From NCBI GenBank assembly GCA_023440105.1, contig JAEXSY010000215.1, positions 1-8,574 of the forward strand: 8,574 nt of DNA. The letters run 5' to 3'. This document shows, piece by piece, positions 6,751 to 8,574 of the stretch. A program made the position numbers and the translations under genes. Numbering within the stretch: position 1 is the stretch's first letter; the number at the start of each line of letters is the position of its first letter. Below the pieces are notes generated by a model. That model ran no database searches. It had not been told where the DNA came from and saw nothing but the letters and a program-made list of their open reading frames with translations. This DNA is from Bacillota bacterium (GTDB lineage: Bacteria; Bacillota; Clostridia; Clostridiales; Clostridiaceae).

Positions 6751-6789
6751 TTAAAGTAATATTTACCTATTATTATATATATACTTTAA
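6751..6789. promoter_or_regulatory. Inverted repeat flanking the -10 box of the thioredoxin-like promoter
   Basis: TTAAAGTA (6751-6758) and TACTTTAA (6782-6789) form an 8-bp inverted repeat with 23 nt between. One arm lies in the -35/-10 spacer and the other in the early transcribed leader, so a protein bound to both would block transcription. The same half-site recurs in the inverted repeat at 6821-6845, and TTAAAG occurs again at 6805-6810. Confidence 0.45.
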
Positions 6790-6800
6790 CTAAGCTCCAA
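6772..6800 (-). promoter_or_regulatory. Promoter of the thioredoxin-like gene
   Basis: On the minus strand TTGGAG (6795-6800), a 17-nt spacer and a perfect TATAAT (6772-6777), about 35 nt before the start codon. Confidence 0.65.
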
Positions 6801-6820
6801 GGGATTAAAGATAAATATAT

Positions 6821-6845
6821 AGTAACTTTATTTTTTAAAGTTACT
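6821..6845. promoter_or_regulatory. Perfect 10-bp inverted repeat, probable operator next to the ccdA-tlpA -35 box
   Basis: AGTAACTTTA and TAAAGTTACT surround a TTTTT centre. The repeat touches the first base of the -35 box at 6845, a typical place for a regulator. The HxlR gene at the end of this operon is the obvious candidate binder. The arms do not match the TACT-N7-AGTA operator described for some DUF24 regulators, so the assignment is only inferred. Confidence 0.55.
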
Positions 6846-6873
6846 TGCTATTATAAACTTTCTTTTATATAAT
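6845..6873 (+). promoter_or_regulatory. Promoter of the CcdA-TlpA / HxlR operon
   Basis: TTGCTA (6845-6850), a 17-nt spacer and a perfect TATAAT (6868-6873). Predicted start is near 6880, with the AAGGAGG ribosome binding site at 6890-6896 and the ATG at 6905. Confidence 0.7.
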
Positions 6874-6904
6874 AGAGCTATAATTTTTCAAGGAGGATTT
6901 TCCA

Positions 6905-8200
6905 ATGCAGTCATTAATTTCTATAGAGAATATAAGCTTTTTACTGGTTTTCCTAGAAGGAATCATTTCCTTCTTCTCCCCCTGCATTATTCCCTTAATT
7001 CCTGTGTACATGAGCTATCTAGCTGGGGCTGCCGATGATGTTTCTCAAGATGGCGTGATATCCTATGATAGAAAAAAGGTATTCCTTCATACGGTATTTT
7101 TTGTTCTGGGAATATCCTTTTCCTTCTTTATTTTAGGAGTATCCTTCACTGCCTTAGGTGGTTTTTTCAATAAAAATCAGCTGTTATTTACCCGTATCTC
7201 AGGTATACTAATCGTGCTGTTAGGACTATTCCAGCTTGGCTTCTTAGACTTTAAGTTTTTAAACACTAATAGAAGATTCAACCTAAATCTCACAAAGAGG
7301 AAGGTAAGCCCTCTCACTGCCTTAATCATGGGCTTTACCTTTAGCTTTGCCTGGACTCCCTGCGTAGGACCAGCTCTTTCTTCAGTGTTAATTTTAGCAT
7401 CAGGAAGCAGTAACGCTTTCACAGGAAATCTATTGATTCTTCTTTACTCTGCAGGCTTTATCATCCCCTTCCTTCTCTTAGGCTTGTTTACCACTCAGGT
7501 GCTAAACTTCCTTAAGAAGAATAAAAAGGTTATTAAATACACCGTTAAGGTTGGAGGAGTTATACTTGTTTTAATGGGAATAATGACCTTCACCGGCTGG
7601 ATGAATAATATTTCTGGCTACTTAAACTCTGTATCTCCAAACTCCACAGTTAATTCTCAGGAGGATAAAAATAAAGCTGAGACTCCAAAGGAGCAGGATG
7701 AAGAAACTGTTTCTGAAGATCCACAGGGAGAAAAGGAAGAGGAAAGTACACCTGCTATTGACTTCACCTTAACAGATCAATACGGAAATGAGCACAAGCT
7801 TTCCGATTATAAAGGCAAGGTAGTATTCTTAAACTTCTGGGCCACCTGGTGTCCTCCTTGTCGTAAGGAAATGCCCGATATACAGGCCCTATATGAGAAA
7901 TATAATGAAAACAGCGAGGATGTAGTTATATTAGGTGTTGCAAGCCCTAGAGCCGCCGAAAATCCTAATACCAGAGAAACGGATAAGGAAGGCGTTCTTG
8001 ACTTTCTTGATGAATATGATCTCAGCTTCCCAATCCTTTTTGATAATACAGGTGATGTATTCTATGAGTATTATGTTCAGTCTCTCCCTACTACCTATCT
8101 TATAGATAAGGAAGGTAATATTCACGGCTATGCTCCCGGTATGCTTACCAGGGACATAATGGAAAGAGTCATAAAGCAAACCCTTGAGGCCACAGAATAA
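6905..8200 (+). CDS. CcdA-TlpA fusion: membrane thiol-disulfide electron carrier joined to an extracytoplasmic thioredoxin-like reductase
   Basis: A 431-residue two-domain protein. Residues 1 to about 235 form a six-helix CcdA/DsbD-beta domain with the two conserved membrane cysteines, C27 in FFSPCIIP and C153 in AWTPCVGP. An acidic, Glu/Lys-rich linker (about 245-285) leads to a TlpA/ResA-type thioredoxin domain with NFWATWCPPC (C316, C319), the cis-proline in SLPTTY (P395) and the ending GNIHGYAPGML. CcdA moves electrons from cytosolic thioredoxin across the membrane, and TlpA/ResA domains use them to reduce disulfides outside. Fusing the two gives a one-protein relay, functionally like DsbD but in reverse domain order to DsbD's N-terminal alpha domain. 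Classical partners would be cytochrome c maturation or extracellular disulfide or peroxide reduction. No cytochrome gene is visible here. An HxlR regulator follows after 27 nt in the same operon. Confidence 0.93.
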   Translation: MQSLISIENISFLLVFLEGIISFFSPCIIPLIPVYMSYLAGAADDVSQDGVISYDRKKVFLHTVFFVLGISFSFFILGVSFTALGGFFNKNQLLFTRISGILIVLLGLFQLGFLDFKFLNTNRRFNLNLTKRKVSPLTALIMGFTFSFAWTPCVGPALSSVLILASGSSNAFTGNLLILLYSAGFIIPFLLLGLFTTQVLNFLKKNKKVIKYTVKVGGVILVLMGIMTFTGWMNNISGYLNSVSPNSTVNSQEDKNKAETPKEQDEETVSEDPQGEKEEESTPAIDFTLTDQYGNEHKLSDYKGKVVFLNFWATWCPPCRKEMPDIQALYEKYNENSEDVVILGVASPRAAENPNTRETDKEGVLDFLDEYDLSFPILFDNTGDVFYEYYVQSLPTTYLIDKEGNIHGYAPGMLTRDIMERVIKQTLEATE

Positions 8201-8227
8201 AATACCATTTTTAAAGGAGATATACTC

Positions 8228-8574
8228 ATGAAAAATCTATACAATTTGCCCTGCAGCATAGCTCAAAGCCTTAATATTATTGGCGATAAATGGACTCTGC
8301 TCATTGTAAAGCAGCTGCTTATGGGCAATAACACCTATAATTTATTGATGAATAGCTTAAAAGGAATCCCCACAAACCTCCTTTCAAGCCGTCTAAAGTC
8401 CATGGAGGAAGCAGGACTGATAAGCTCAAGCCTATATCAAAAGCACCCCCCTAGATACAGTTATGAGCTTACAGCTATGGGAAAAGCTCTGGAGGATGTT
8501 TTAAATGCCATCACCCTATGGGGAAATAGGTATATAGATGACTGTCGTAAGGAGCTTAAGCATAAAGAATGCAG
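8228..8574 (+). CDS. HxlR/DUF24-family winged-helix regulator (partial, 3' end off right edge)
   Basis: A frame open for 115 codons from the ATG at 8228 to the edge, with AAAGGAG at 8213-8219. The HxlR hallmarks are the N-terminal LPCSIAQSLNIIGDKWTLLI with conserved C9, a recognition helix around IPTNLLSSRLKSMEEAGLI (47-65), and the wing YQKHPPRYSYELTAMG (about 70-85), followed by a dimerisation helix with WGNRY. Other cysteines are C106 and C115. In DUF24 regulators such as YodB, HypR and CatR the N-terminal cysteine senses disulfide stress, quinones or aldehydes. That fits its place behind a thiol-disulfide relay gene. It probably represses its own operon, and perhaps the divergent thioredoxin-like gene, through the inverted repeats at 6751-6845. 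Family length is about 100-130 residues, so only a few residues should be missing. Confidence 0.92.
   Translation, partial: MKNLYNLPCSIAQSLNIIGDKWTLLIVKQLLMGNNTYNLLMNSLKGIPTNLLSSRLKSMEEAGLISSSLYQKHPPRYSYELTAMGKALEDVLNAITLWGNRYIDDCRKELKHKEC

Noticed and set aside
6738..6904. Canonical DUF24/YodB operator TACT-N7-AGTA
   Set aside because: No exact copy is present. The nearest, TACT at 6782 followed 7 nt later by AGCT, matches only half, so I report the different TTAAAGT repeats instead.
7177..8179. Minus-strand open frames at 7177-7422 and 7931-8179
   Set aside because: Both are shadows of the CcdA-TlpA gene, which keeps all catalytic cysteines on the plus strand.

Overview
The window is AT-rich DNA from a low-GC Gram-positive bacterium, most likely a member of the Clostridia (inferred). 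The reasons are strong GGAGG ribosome binding sites, TTGNNN-17-TATAAT promoters, frequent ATA and AGA codons, and gene families typical of that group. All genes look chromosomal. I see no transposase, integrase, tRNA, rRNA or CRISPR array.

Left block, minus strand (1-4828). In transcription order it holds a sigma-A-type promoter (4800-4828), an unannotated 48-codon small ORF (4616-4762), a strong intrinsic terminator (about 4546-4577), an MFS transporter (3209-4420), an ABC-F ATPase overlapping it by 8 nt (1294-3216), and a class C beta-lactamase-fold serine hydrolase that runs off the left edge (1-1155) and has its own promoter. The MFS and ABC-F pair is translationally coupled and looks like a drug efflux plus ribosome-protection cassette. 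The promoter, small ORF and terminator ahead of it resemble an attenuated leader. This is the best candidate here for something undescribed.

Middle block. A uridine kinase-like P-loop kinase (4882-5493, minus) and a membrane-anchored SGNH esterase (5650-6360, plus) diverge from a short gap in which the two predicted promoters lie on top of each other in opposite directions. A 16-bp-stem bidirectional terminator (6361-6406) separates the esterase from the convergent next gene.

Right block, thiol-redox island (6411-8574). A small thioredoxin-like protein (minus) diverges from a CcdA-TlpA fusion (plus). The fusion is followed after 27 nt by an HxlR/DUF24 regulator with the conserved N-terminal cysteine, cut by the right edge. 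The 167-bp divergent gap holds two good promoters, one on each strand, and several TTAAAGT half-sites. These form an 8-bp inverted repeat around the thioredoxin -10 box and a perfect 10-bp inverted repeat abutting the -35 box of the fusion gene. The arrangement suggests a self-contained, probably autoregulated redox module: a membrane electron carrier fused to its extracytoplasmic reductase, a cytosolic thioredoxin-like partner, and a cysteine-based repressor.
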